A stretch of DNA of 64,000 nucleotides from Siphonodentalium dalli. Taxonomy: Eukaryota; Mollusca; Scaphopoda; Gadilida; Siphonodentaliidae. The stretch lies in the NCBI GenBank assembly GCA_032622095.1, contig CP136067.1, forward strand, positions 77,962,705 to 78,026,704, in the 5' to 3' direction. The translations under genes and the position numbers were made by a program. Within the stretch, counting starts at the first letter, position 1. Each line of letters begins with the position of its first letter. This document shows positions 1 to 11,559 of this stretch, one piece after another. The notes beneath the pieces are model-generated. The model did not search any database and was not told the DNA's origin. It saw only the letters and a list, made by a program, of their open reading frames with translations.

Positions 1-384
1 TCCAACTACTTTTGGTCTAAAACCAAAGAATTTCACACGAAATACTGGTTGGAATATCGAACTATCATAAAACATTCAACCTATACTATTGGTCTGATAT
101 TTCCAACTGATGCAGCATGTGTCAGGAATGACATTTAAAAATGTTGAAAATGTTGACCACAGTTGGGTGAGAACCCCCTCCCCCCCCGCACCCCCACGAC
201 TGCCACGTCCCTGGTCGCAAGGCCTCTCATAACTGCTAACAATATCACATTCGATTTAAACAAATAAAAAATGACGAACAGTTTCTTTCGCTAGTTGCTT
301 AAGTCGATTAAGTAGTTTAGCTGCCGGTTTATTGTTATAAAACGCACAAATGATCACAAATGAAAAACGGAATATCACCGGAAT

Positions 385-1305
385 TCACGAATGCTTGTTT
401 TCGCGTATAAAGATTTTTTCTCTGCGGATTTTGTAAATTCAGGTATCCGACATCAAGATTTTATCGGCTGGCCATCTGTCAGCCTTGAGCAATTTTTTTT
501 ATAGCGCCTATTATATGACATTTTTTCTCAAATATCTTCTAGATCAGTTAATGCTGTTTGGAAGTGGTTGAGTAATATGACTTTATTTTGTATTTTGTAT
601 ATTAACTGAACATTGGAGCAATTATATATGCAATTATTGGGGTCCTATCCGCTTGTGATCCCTCAAAAATTCGATTTTACAGAACGCGGTATAAAACTTT
701 CCAAAAAAACACAACTGGGATTCTAGTCATATTTCAACAAGAAATGAACAGAAGGTTGCAATTAAGTGAGGCATACCATTACCTATGAATATTCCAACTC
801 ACTGGAACCAAAATTCTTACTTTGGATCAAAATGGCTGCCAAAATGGCCGCCAAAATATAGAAAATGATAAATATTGCCCTAGGGTGCCCTGCAATCGCT
901 TACAAGTTGTGGTTGATGTACAAAATTGGCTATTATGCCTTCTATACATTGAATACTAACATGTCTGCTGCACCATGGTTAATTGTTACTGTTATCATCA
1001 CTGACATTTTGGTGGCCATCTTGGGTGATGAGTTTCAATTTTGGGCCAAAATAGTGTCATTATACCTTAGCTTCATGAAAAAATATATATTTTACTAGAT
1101 TAGTCATGTGAATTTGCAATAAATTCCAAGTAACTGGTTTTACGTCTGTGAAAAAAATTGGGGGGAGGGTATGCATTTTAGGGCGCTATAACCAAAATTG
1201 CTCAAGGCTGACAGATGGCCAGCCGATAAAATCTTGATGTCGGATACCTGAATTTACAAAATCCGCAGAGAAAAAAACTTTATACGCCAAAACACGCATC
1301 CGTGA
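385..1305. mobile_element. Non-autonomous DNA element with 124-bp terminal inverted repeats
   Basis: The segment 385-508 reappears in reverse complement at 1182-1305 with few mismatches, including a shared core that reads GGCTGGCCATCTGTCAGCC in the left arm. The 670-bp interior has no transposase. It contains a tandem of AAAATGGC(T/C)GCC motifs near 829-852 and one chance 77-codon frame. This is the architecture of a long-TIR MITE or a deletion derivative of a cut-and-paste transposon. I could not assign a superfamily or define a clear target-site duplication. A MITE copy of another family abuts its right end at 1316. Confidence 0.7.
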
Positions 1306-1315
1306 CCTGGCGGCC

Positions 1316-1460
1316 GGATAATCTGCTTAGAGTCGCCTCATTATGAGTCGATAATGTGACTATCACGCTCTCATTTTCAGCACATTATCATCTCAAAATG
1401 ATGCGATTCTAAGCAGTTTATCTACCTAAAATAAGTTCGATTATAAGCAGATAATATGCG
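1316..1460. repeat. MITE family A, copy 1 (5' truncated)
   Basis: About 145 bp shared with 3355-3570 and 60791-61041. Diagnostic pieces are AATCTGCTTAGA, CTCATTTTCAGCACATTATC, TTATCTACCTAAAA and a terminus reading ATAAGCAGATAATATGCG. This copy lacks the left terminus present in the other two. Confidence 0.7.
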
Positions 1461-2559
1461 GGTTTGCTGTAGAACAGCTACGCATTAGGTAAGTACGATT
1501 GTTTGGCCAGAAGATATAGAGACACGATATATACTGACAAAGCATCGTCTGGCTCGACCGGGATTAAACCTGCGGTCTCGAGTTTAAACTATTGTTTTAG
1601 CTATAAATACGACGGTTTAAACCTAAACGTTTCCCTAAACCAGATTGAAACTGGAGCTGAGGAATCCGGGCTTGGAATTTGCTAGGTCAAACTGTACTCT
1701 TGTGTGTTTATATATAAAAGCTTTCGAAATTAATCCATTCTTTGTTTCTATTGCAGAATTAATGTATAGTTAATTCCAAACCCACTCTGATCAACGTCAA
1801 CGCAGACGGTTTCCAGAACAACAGGTTATCCATAAAACACTTTGAAATTCCAGAGATTTCTCAAAACAAAGCGATGCATGGCGTGTTCTTGGTATGATGA
1901 GTCTGTTCCTGGTGTTGGACACAGAAGAGTATCGACTCTCACTTTAATGTACATGAACAAAAAAGCAGATGTTAGTAAACTGACGGGGATATTTGCGGAG
2001 TCCATATGCGCGAATCAGATAAAACCTTCTCTGTACATGGATCATAAAGGTGCGCATATCGCGATTAGAATCATCCTACCGTCACTGGACCGCTGATGTT
2101 GGTTTCTTTTTAATCTTTATGCTCCGAACAGAGAAACACTGTCTTATTTATTTCAGAGTATAGTTGGCATACATGTACAATGGCCAAACGTATGCGTTAT
2201 ATTATATAGTTAAAAGAGATGGTGTATTTAAAGTGATCGATTACGTCAAGTGAGGTGGGCACATTGTTCGCGCCGTTCCGTTCTCAAAACAATATAAAGA
2301 TAACTCGTCAATGAAATATATAACATTAATTTCCCTTTCCTCCAGCAAATCTATTCCCGACCACAAGGACACCAAACTTTAAATACCGTATAAATTTTCA
2401 TGAGGAGCCTTTGGTAAAAATTGTGTCCGGGGATGGTTCCTGGCATGTTCAGCTGCAACGTCGTTATAAATTCGATTCCCGAGTGGAAACCAACTCAAGA
2501 TCGCAGCAGGCACGGAACTGTGACGACAAAGTCTTCCGAAATTAATCCATTCCTTGTTT
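1461..2559. other. Intergenic, no gene seen
   Basis: No supported gene. Positions 1550-1660 contain several TTTAAAC-type motifs resembling the tandem ends of the foldback element at 3770-6271, so this may be a decayed end of that family. The rest is unique AT-rich DNA. Confidence 0.5.
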
Positions 2560-3110
2560 TACATTCAACTCATTAGCGATTCAAGAGGATTTATTTCAAT
2601 TTGTCTACGTTACGCGGCCTTGATTCGGATTTATCACTTTGCTTCGGTGATACATCCTTTTAGCTTATACCTGGACACGGCCACCGGTTTCTAATCAATG
2701 TTTATTTTGTTTTAAATACGGGTTTCAGTGTTATAATGGATGCGGATGTCGCCGGAAGCCGAACGCTTTCTCTCCGATTAATGCACGAGTCGCCGATCTC
2801 TGGATCTCTAACTAAAATAATCGCAGGCTTTTGTTCACCAACAACATATATCACGTACTAATGAAAACGCAGTAATTGATAACGAGTTCCCCGGTGCTCT
2901 ATGTCTTTTAATTACGGAATCTCGCCCGGCGACGGAATTGATGTGTTTTCGCGAATATAATTCCGGACTAACACTAACTAACGTGAAATTCCGTTATCTA
3001 TCCAATCGGAAACGCGAGCTGTGGTGTCCATGAGATTAGTTATCCCCGATTGTTGTGATTTGTGTTATTTTGTCAGCCGAACAAATTTCGCCAGGTTCCA
3101 GTATTTCTGC
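2560..3110. promoter_or_regulatory. Complex repeat-free block, candidate Hox-cluster regulatory element
   Basis: About 550 bp of high-complexity, CpG-containing sequence between two repeats. It contains several homeodomain-type cores (TAATCAATG near 2691, GATTAATGC near 2776, TAATTGATAAC near 2873, TTTAATTACGG near 2908) and no convincing open frame. Composition differs from the surrounding AT-rich DNA. The regulatory role is inferred from position beside a Hox gene, not from conservation data. Confidence 0.25.
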
Positions 3111-3354
3111 AGAAAGAACTGAACAACCATGCATATGACCGCTTCCATGGAGGCTTTCGTTGATGAGATACTGAGCTGAAACACTTCCTGAAACCGAACG
3201 CTTGTACCTCGTCGGCTGTAACTGGAACACATCGACGACACACAACATCAGCATCAAGCAAAACAACATCCGAAATTGTTCTAGCTCTCTTCCTGCATGT
3301 CACGGATTCATAATAGTCCTGCTCAGCGTCAAATGTGCTCTTGTCGCACAAAAA

Positions 3355-3570
3355 CGCACATAATCGACCTATAATATGAAATATGTACATTATTTTATTA
3401 TTTTATTCTGAAATAGAGATTCTTTATTGCCTCCTTGTCCGCACACAATCTGCTTAGAATCGCCTCATTATAAAAATGCTCTCATTTTCAGCACATTATC
3501 GACTCAAAATTAGCCGATTCTAAGCAGATTATCTACCTAAAACAAGTTCTTTATAAGCAGATAATGTGCG
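3355..3570. repeat. MITE family A, copy 2
   Basis: A 216-bp element. The start CGCACATAATCGACCTATAA and the reverse complement of its end (CGCACATTATCTGCTTAT) form imperfect terminal inverted repeats of about 21 bp. The internal 145 bp matches copies at 1316-1460 and 60791-61041. No coding capacity. The superfamily is unknown. Confidence 0.75.
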
Positions 3571-3769
3571 AATTTCGGAGAACTGGCTGTCTGGTCACTC
3601 CGAATTATATATAAATATATATCTGTATTGCCTTTATTGCATTATATCTCCGTATAAGTCGTATATAGACCTTGATCATTAAGCATTTTGTAGCACAGAA
3701 TTCAGCCTTTGATACATGAATGTCAAATAATAATAAAAACCCGCATTTAAAACCAAACATAAACATAGA

Positions 3770-6271
3770 GGTCCGAATCGGCATCTCTGGTTTAGACTAG
3801 GTTTTATTCTAGACCAGGTTTAACTCCAGTTTAAACTAGGTTTAAGTAGGATTTAAACTTGGTTTTACAGTAGTTAAACCAGGTTTATGGGAGTAAAACT
3901 GGGTTTTAGCGTACTTAAACCAAGTTTTGTGATAAACTCAGATTAAGTTGAAACTAGGTTTTATTAACGTGATAAAGTTATGGTAATATTACTAATTGTT
4001 TGTGGTGAATTGGCTATATAATCATCAGTATAAGCTTAGGTATATATGATTTATACGTACCATACGTCTCGCCTCGAACATACACCTTTAAATATACAAA
4101 ATATATAAAATTCAAAGTTAAACCACCCTACCCCAGGTTTGACTAAAACCTAGTTTTTTTGGGTTTAATTATTCGGCCGATATTTTTCGCCCAATATTGA
4201 TGTTGTTTCTTCGTGAATATGGGAGTGTTTATTTTGAATTGGGGGAGGCGTTTATGCGCGGGCGTTTGTCACTCAATGTAGATGCAGGAGAGTCTTAGTG
4301 GAATTCGGGGAGGCGATGTCGGTACTTATGAGATAAATTCTAACAAAATATGTGCCAGTGTGATGGATGATTTCTTGCTATATATGTCTGCTTGCAATTC
4401 GCTCGTTCGGATGTCGATTTGGCGTCTGAGAGCATGGCGGGATCGGACTGATCAGATTGACACGTTAGACACGAACATGACTTTTGAAACTGATTCCTTA
4501 TTCACAAAAAGGTCTCTTTCGGTCAATTTGACGCATGGGTTGGTGGCCCGCCCAAATACCCATCAGAGACACACCAGCCTTCAGCCGGGGAGGGTAACGG
4601 CCACCCTGAGGTGGTGGAGTATGGACTATTTTGGAGAACTGTAAGGATTTCGGCCAATTTGATAGTATGGGTGGGTGGCTCGCCCCAAATAACCCATAGA
4701 AACACCCCACCCCTCACATCCGGGGGGGGGGGGGGGTACCACCCGAGGGGGTGAACGTGGGATATGGACCATTTTCGAAACTGGTAAGGATTTCGGCCAA
4801 TTGACGGCATGGATGGATGGCCCGCTCAAATGTCCCATAGAAACAGCCCACCCCTGAACGCTGGGGGAACCACACAGGAGGTGAAAATGGGGTATGGACC
4901 ATTTTCGAGAACGGTAAGGATTTCGGTCAATTTGACGTCAGCAATGTGGGTAGCCCGCTCCAACTACCCCCTAGAAACACCCTCACCCGGAGGTACCACG
5001 TACCCCGAGGGGGTGAAATGGGGTATGGACCATTTTCGAGAACGGTGGGTGGCACATCCCAAATGCGCCCCATAGAAATACACCACCCCACCCGGACCCC
5101 ATTTTCACCCGCTCGTGTAGAACCACCCGCGGTAAGGGTGGGGGTGTTTCTATGACTATATTTGAGGGCGGGCCGCCCAACAATGACGTCATATTGACCG
5201 AAATCCTTACCGTTCTCGATAACGGTCCATATCCCATTCTATGGGGTATTTGGGCGTGCCGCCTACACATGCCGTAATATTAACCAACAGAGGCATGTTT
5301 TTGCGAATAGTGAATAAAATGCTCCATACCCCATTTTCACCCCAGCAGGGTGGTACCCTCCAGGGATGAGGGTAGGGTGTCTATATGGGATATTTGGAGC
5401 GGGCCACACACCCCTGTCGTCAAATTGGCCGAAATCCTTACCGTTCTCGAACATGGTTCATATCCCATCTTCACCCTCGGGTGGTGACCCACCCACCCCG
5501 CCCGGATGTGAGGGGTGGGGTGTTTATATGCGTTATTTGATGTACCCTTCCCCGGGGGGTGAGTGTTGGGGTGTTTCTATTCGGTATTTGGGCGTACCCA
5601 ATTTCCACATCCTCTGGTGGGACCCCCCCCCCCCGTGAGGGGTGGGTAGGGGTGGTTCTATGGTGTATTTTGATCGTGCCACCCACTCCTGCTGCCAAAT
5701 TAATTAGCCTAAATCCTTACCGTCCATACCCCTGTTATCCCGGGGTGAGGGGTGATGTTTCTATCGGGTATTATGGGCGAGCCACCCTTTCATGCCGTCA
5801 AATTCGCCGAAATCCTTCCCGTTCTCAAAAATGGTCCATACCCCATTTTCACCCGTCCGGGGTGGTGGTGTTTCTATGTGGTATTTGTGGCGGGGCCCCA
5901 CCTATGCCCTCAAGAGATATTTTTGAGTTCCAAAAGTCACGTTCGTCCATGATATTAGATAATATCTAACCGTTATACAACAGACCGCGCATTCGTCGTG
6001 ATTTCTCAAAGCGCACGGGTTATTCCCCTGATTAGGAGATTATATAGCGACAACAGGTCGCTTGACCGGACAATGAATTGACAAGCTTAGCGATAATAAA
6101 CAGACAGACCACGCCTCCTATTCTTGCAATTGGACAAGTGTGGCCCACAGGTAACGCAATCGACCAAATCTATGTCGTCCCAGCGGTGGAGAAAAACTTG
6201 GTTTTACTACTAAAACCCAGTTTAAACTGGTAGTTTAAACTAGGTCTAAACTGGAGATGCCGATTCGGACC
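3770..6271. mobile_element. 2.5-kb foldback-type element
   Basis: Outer ends are inverted: GGTCCGAATCGGCATCTC at 3770 and its reverse complement ending at 6271. The left arm (to about 4175) and right arm (from about 6190) are built of short imperfect tandem units around GGTTTAAACTAG. The interior holds irregular tandem units of roughly 100-150 bp with anchors such as GGTAAGGATTTCGGCC and TATGGACCATTTTCGAGAACG. These run in one orientation at 4500-5130 and in the opposite orientation at 5140-5860. Tandem repeats inside inverted repeats are the hallmark of foldback elements. The many overlapping open frames here follow from the repeats. No transposase is visible. Confidence 0.7.
4500..5860. repeat. 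Inverted tandem array inside the foldback element
   Basis: The unit includes AAATACCCATAGAAACACCCC, poly-G/poly-C tracts (for example 4722-4737) and ATGGGGTATGGACCATTTTC. The anchor GTAAGGATTTCGG occurs near 4641, 4784 and 4914. Its reverse complement, CCTTACCGTTCTC or close variants, occurs near 5205, 5436, 5715 and 5813. The orientation switches near 5140. Confidence 0.7.
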
Positions 6272-9200
6272 AGACTGTTTATAAAAACTGGTGGTCTTGT
6301 CCAACAGCAGCAAACACAACAGTAACCGAAACGAATAAGTTAATGTAATTACATATATAGCCTATAATACAACTTTACTCAAAAATAAATGTTTCGCCTA
6401 AGTTGAATCATCTATGAGTTGAATCGTATATGTGCCGAAACATAAACCAAATTGGGAGGTAAATTTGAAGTTTCAGAAATCAGAGAAAATTATTGATCGA
6501 TAATGCTAAATTTAACTTTTCTATATTGGTAAGATATGGAGAAATCGTTCGATCTACACTGCGCCTGTATGCATCAAGCGTGTTAAAGTGCATACTCGTT
6601 AACGTCTAAAAGTTTGCCCCAAATTGAAGTTAACTGTGTGTTGTATTTAATTATAATCGCTTTCTCAAAGTCATGACATCTAAATTAATGTCAGTGTACC
6701 CAAACGAGACGGATTTCGAGCTGCTGGACAGGTTGGTAAACAATATCTAATAAACTATAAATCTTTACGAAAACGAGCCTCTTACATCAAATTTATACTG
6801 CATGCAACATGATAACTTTCCGTATCAATGAAGGGAATGTTCCAGAAGGATTCCAGTTTAAATACAGACGCCACATATTCGATTATATGGTGTGCTGCGA
6901 ATATTGAAGTAAAAGATATATTAAACTTTGTGTTTCTCACACCTACAGGGACAGGATAATTTGAAATTTTGATATACGATTTATCAAAAATGAATGTACA
7001 AGATCTTTGTGGAGAAAAACAAATGGAACGCACCGAGTGCTATAGTGGCATAATTCGAAAGGTGTCTTAATCCGGCATGTGACGATTTGACCAAACATAG
7101 TGAACATCCAAGTGTCCTATAGCTTCAGAACGAATTTAATTGACATAATTTGTTATACATGTGGATATTGTTCCCTTTGTGCAGCATCGTGAACACGAAA
7201 GATCTTCAGAGATGACCGACATGTATACGATGACTGTGATACATGCATATATCAAATGTTAGCACATTTTCACTCTAAGGGAAATAACTCAACAAACGAA
7301 TAGGCGAAACCTCTCCTCCATGGCGGTTCGTATGCATACGCAGGATGATTTAAATCTGACCTATATATAGGATGACGAAGTTAGAGGACTCCAAGACGGA
7401 CGAATGTAGTTCAACGCACGGATGAGTGAATGCGGGAACGCACGTGGAACGAACGTTACCACTAGTCAACGGCGGATGGTTGGGTATACATACACCATTT
7501 TATATACAAATCGCACAATGTCGACTTATCTGAATTAAGCGCTTTGCCCCCGATGAGCTGTCGGCGCAAAAATAGACACGAAACACTAGCTTAACCTTAA
7601 AGTGACTATAATCCAAGTACAATCAGTGTCGGGTATATATATTTATATACAACCACAAACACCCTTCGTTTGCGGGGGGGGGGGGGATTAGGTTCAGTCA
7701 TGCGGTCAATTTTCAATTCACAACCTGCACTTGCATACGTGTCGTCAAGAGTCTGATAATTCATTCATGCACATGTGCACACCATATATTAAAGAAATAT
7801 TATCCTATTAAAGACCTGTCGAAAAATCACGATTACGGGTATGGACAATATCCTGCCAGTATACGGCCAAAAACTCGATCTTTACGCACGGTGATCTTAT
7901 ATGCGAGACGAAATATACCCCACTCAGTTTAATTATGTGATGTGTCAAGGATGTGCCATCGGTCATGCTTGGGGACTCTCTAACATTACCCGTGTGGTGC
8001 ATTACATTATATTACATAAGAACATGGGATCTGAAAGAGACATACATTACATTTTCCATCAAATATATGTGTAACTGAATAGAGTGGGGCATATGCCCAT
8101 ATGCCATCTCACCTTATTAACCATCGTAGGCAAATTATGGTGGTGTCCACCTTACTAGGACAATATATCCTATCCGTAATCGTAATAGCGATTTTGCGGA
8201 AGGTCTATAATGATGCAATTGTGCATGCGAACATTTAGGAACGACTCTTTCATATTTATTGTGTCGATAGACATGCTGCATTGTGATGACAATATTGCAC
8301 GCATCTTCCGATGAGTTGTAAACGCAGTGCGGCTCATATATAAGATAATGTGTTTTATCTGCGAACAGGTACTTATATATACATTGCTCGATCTGTTTAC
8401 TTAGAACAATATGGAACTTAGGTCGCGAAATTTGGTTGATCGTATCTGCGACCAGTGTCAGCAGTATGCCACACTATATATGCGACTATCAATTTAACAG
8501 CCTCCATAAATACATATTTACAATCGTGTATATATTCGTGTATATTGGGCTACTCGTGTAACTTGTTACCCACCTGGCCCACCCGTATGTGAAACTGAAC
8601 CTGGACAAATAACCCAAACCAATAAACGACGAAAAGACTGGGCAGAAATATCGTTCGTGCATTTCTGGAGAGGCCTGTTCGGCTCTGATCGTGATTGGAG
8701 CAATTAGCACAGAGCTGTTTCTCTAGCAGACCTAAACAATTCCTCTGAAGCTGGACGCAATATCCCGTATAAAATGATGATGTAACTTCGCAAGCGAACA
8801 TAAGAGAAATCGACGTTCATATCATATTCAATATCTGTCTGGATGGCTTTCAATTTCCGTCTATGAAAATAAGGAGCTTTTTGAGGTCTTGGATAAATGT
8901 GTTTTCGTAGAAATTTCGATAATTTTCAATATAAATGGAAATTTGGGCTTAATGAGCTGGGCAGTGTCATTGAGGGCGATTAGTATATATCACACAAGCG
9001 TTCGTGCTATGAACGAGGAACTAATATATGTGGTTATATACACACCAGTCGTGTTATGCCTCATATAATTATCGTGGTTGTGTTTACTATGCCAAACAAT
9101 ATAGTGGCCTATATACGTGATGAGAAATATACAATTATATAGGCATAGTTATTTTCTGAAAAGTTATTTCTGAAATACCATTTGTATACTATTATTATTT

Positions 9201-9340
9201 CCACCTATAAGGGCGTTCTCTAGAATATTAATGACGTTTTATCCTGCGATAAAATCCCATAACACTAACTAAATTACGTGAATATGTAAGTTCATTATGG
9301 CCCTAGGGCGCTAATGGGATATACTTGTCGTTAGCACGAG
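6272..9340. other. Intergenic, no gene seen
   Basis: About 3 kb of AT-rich unique DNA with many short ATATAT runs and a poly-G tract at 7674-7686. Open frames of up to 83 codons have no recognisable domain and no supporting signals. Confidence 0.6.
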
Positions 9341-9657
9341 ATGGCCCGACACGTCACGTGACCAAACTGCCGATGAATTTTTCGGAATTTCTTTATTCTA
9401 ATAAAGATTTTCAACGAAGAAATACCCGATTGCCATGTGTTACATAGAACACATACCTACCTAAATGGTATCCTAAGGTAAACACAGGTATATATTATTT
9501 CAATTTAAGCATTGTTACGGGAGTTATTTGGTCTCAGATGCCGGTGATGTTTTGCCTAATTTCGATGTATTTTGGTCACATGATTTTTTTTTTGATCACG
9601 TGATAATTGTTTGCACACAAACCAGACGATCCATGCGTATTTGTGTAAATTAAAAAA

Positions 9658-9849
9658 ATGTCTCAATCCAGTGAATTAGACGAAAATCAACTAAATTTTC
9701 TTGAAAATAGTGCTAGACTGGATACCACATCTCGATCGACAATTTACGGGGTGAGACGCTTCGAAGACTGGCTTGAAAAAAGAAGCAAAAGTTGTGATTT
9801 CTCGTCGATATCAACAGATAGTCTAAATGACCTGTTGAGAAAATTTTGA
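9658..9849 (+). pseudogene. Crypton-like tyrosine recombinase, N-terminal fragment
   Basis: A 63-codon frame whose residues about 26-63 (STIYGVRRFEDWLEKRS... SLNDLLRKF) match the pattern of the N-terminal helical, DNA-binding (core-binding/SAM-like) domain of Crypton-derived tyrosine recombinases and DUF3504-type proteins: a lone Trp in FxxWL, then a helix ending LNxxLRKFY. The frame stops directly after LRKF, and the catalytic domain with its Arg/His/Tyr residues is absent. A palindrome starts 34 bp downstream. The recombinase family is recognised from this short motif only. It is probably a relic or part of a non-autonomous derivative. Confidence 0.5.
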
Positions 9850-9882
9850 CACTTACATAATGATAGTGTGTGGAAATAATAG

Positions 9883-10062
9883 TAATAACATGATATTTTT
9901 CGGGCATTATGGTTTCTTAACGGCCCTCCCGGAATGATTAACAGCCCTCGTGCCTATTAGCGGCCCTCGACTTCGTCTCGGGCCGCTTATATGCCCTCTG
10001 GCTGTTAATCTTTCCTATCGGGCTGTCAAGAAACCATAATGCCCTCAAAAATCATGTTATTG
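9883..10062. repeat. Imperfect palindrome of about 180 bp
   Basis: The left arm runs from 9883 to about 9970 and the right arm from about 9975 to 10062. Paired blocks include TAACATGAT / ATCATGTTA, GGGCATTATGGTTTCTT / AAGAAACCATAATGCCC, GATTAACAGCC / GGCTGTTAATC and GCGGCCC / GGGCCGC. It directly follows the truncated recombinase frame and may be the end of that element or a separate foldback. Confidence 0.75.
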
Positions 10063-10515
10063 TTATATTAGCCCTATGCATATTGTGTCAATGTAGAACC
10101 CTCGGAAATAGTATCAGTGTTTCTGAATTTCAACTATCATGATTAGGTTTTGTGCGGACCCTATTCCACGTCGTGCTCGATACTTCGAAGCATATACACA
10201 TATTCCCACCCGAAGTGCCCCTCGCCAACGAAAAAAAAAGAAGACAGAATATCTGCGCTCTCATCCCAACTTATAGGGAAATATTAGTTTTTATCAATTT
10301 TCCAGAACGAAATAAGACATGCACTCTTTATTTTCACCAACTCAGGGATATGGTGACATTGTAAGCACTTTATATTTCCAGCGGAACAAAACTCTAGATT
10401 TCTAGATTCGATTATTAGTTTTGCCGGTGCATAAACAGTCCATATATAAGTATTTGTCAAATTTGGCTTTCCGGAGCCTGACAGTATATGTGATAGAAGT
10501 GAGCAATCAAACCGC

Positions 10516-10572
10516 TAATTACCTTTAGCCCAGTTAATTACCTTTAGCCCAGTTAATTACCTTTAGCCCAGT
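10516..10572. repeat. Three tandem copies of a 19-bp unit
   Basis: The unit TAATTACCTTTAGCCCAGT occurs three times without mismatch (10516, 10535, 10554). Confidence 0.95.
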
Positions 10573-10796
10573 GGCGTTTTGAAGCCGGAGATTCATGTTA
10601 TAATAGCAAGCACCTATATACATTGCCTGTAAAAACGTTACGTATATATATTTACATACTAAGTGTTGTCATCACTAAATCCAGCAGTCTGATTGGTCGA
10701 TGGTGCTATGGGCTATTTTGGGCTGGTTTTGCCACGATACACTTTTCGATTTAAATACATTTACAAAAGTGGCTTTTTCGCTAAATGTATATAAAT

Positions 10797-10957
10797 ATAA
10801 GGATTAACTGTCATGTGGACTGTTTTTATGGAGATGTAACCGTGAGGTAAGTGGTCATAATTTGTATGTAAATCCCTTCGGGTTTTACACAAGTTATGAC
10901 CACTTACCTCACGGTTACATCTCCATAAAAACAGTGCACATGACAGTTAATCCTTAT
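10797..10957. repeat. Near-perfect 161-bp palindrome
   Basis: The arms 10797-10860 and 10894-10957 are 64 bp each and pair almost completely. The 33-bp centre also folds (AAATCCC / GGGTTTT). Transcribed, it would form a long hairpin of dsRNA. High arm identity suggests recent origin or ongoing gene conversion. It is compatible with a MITE or foldback element, but no flanking duplication was defined. Confidence 0.9.
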
Positions 10958-11559
10958 GTGAAGGTCGTCATATGATTTTCCTATACGGTCCGAACGAAAT
11001 CGGTTTGCGGGTATAGATAATACTTATTTTATCACATCACCAGTTAGCAAAGAGACAAAACTTTGTGGAGATTGCTAAAGTGTGGAATCAGCAAGGGACC
11101 GACGAAATTAAAAATGGCTACGTCATAACTTCGGAAGAATTCCTATACTTATGTGATAATGATCAGTTGAAGCATTGATATTTATTAAATGATCCGACCC
11201 GTATACCATTAATTAAACCCATTATATAATAATGATATTCAACGGTCATTGTACAAAAGGAAATAGTGCCAGCTGTATCCAAGTGTGTTATTGCGCAAAC
11301 GTGACTTTTGACATCCGACCTGTCGTATGTTTACATTCCGTATACTATGCACGCTAAATCGATATTTGTGACAATAGTTTATTTAGCTTAAACAAACATT
11401 TCATTAAATTTACGCCATTAAATATATACGTCTTATTGAGTCTTATTTATCTGGGACTATTCCTTTACGCGGACAAACAACGCATAGTTACTTGAAATTT
11501 CATCCCAGGCCGTATAGAAGCCGATTTTAGTTTCACGTCGCATTTATTGTATTCAGTAT

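Noticed and set aside
865-1098. 77-codon frame with hydrophobic stretches inside the TIR element
   Set aside because: Looks membrane-like only because AT-rich codons encode Ile, Leu and Tyr. There is no transposase motif.
2462-2478. Sequence like a tRNA B box (ATTCGATTCCC)
   Set aside because: No A box at the right distance and no cloverleaf pairing.
4282-5969. Dense overlapping open frames of 60-136 codons, rich in Pro, Gly and Trp
   Set aside because: They arise from GC-rich tandem units of the foldback element, appear on both strands in all frames, and have no domain.
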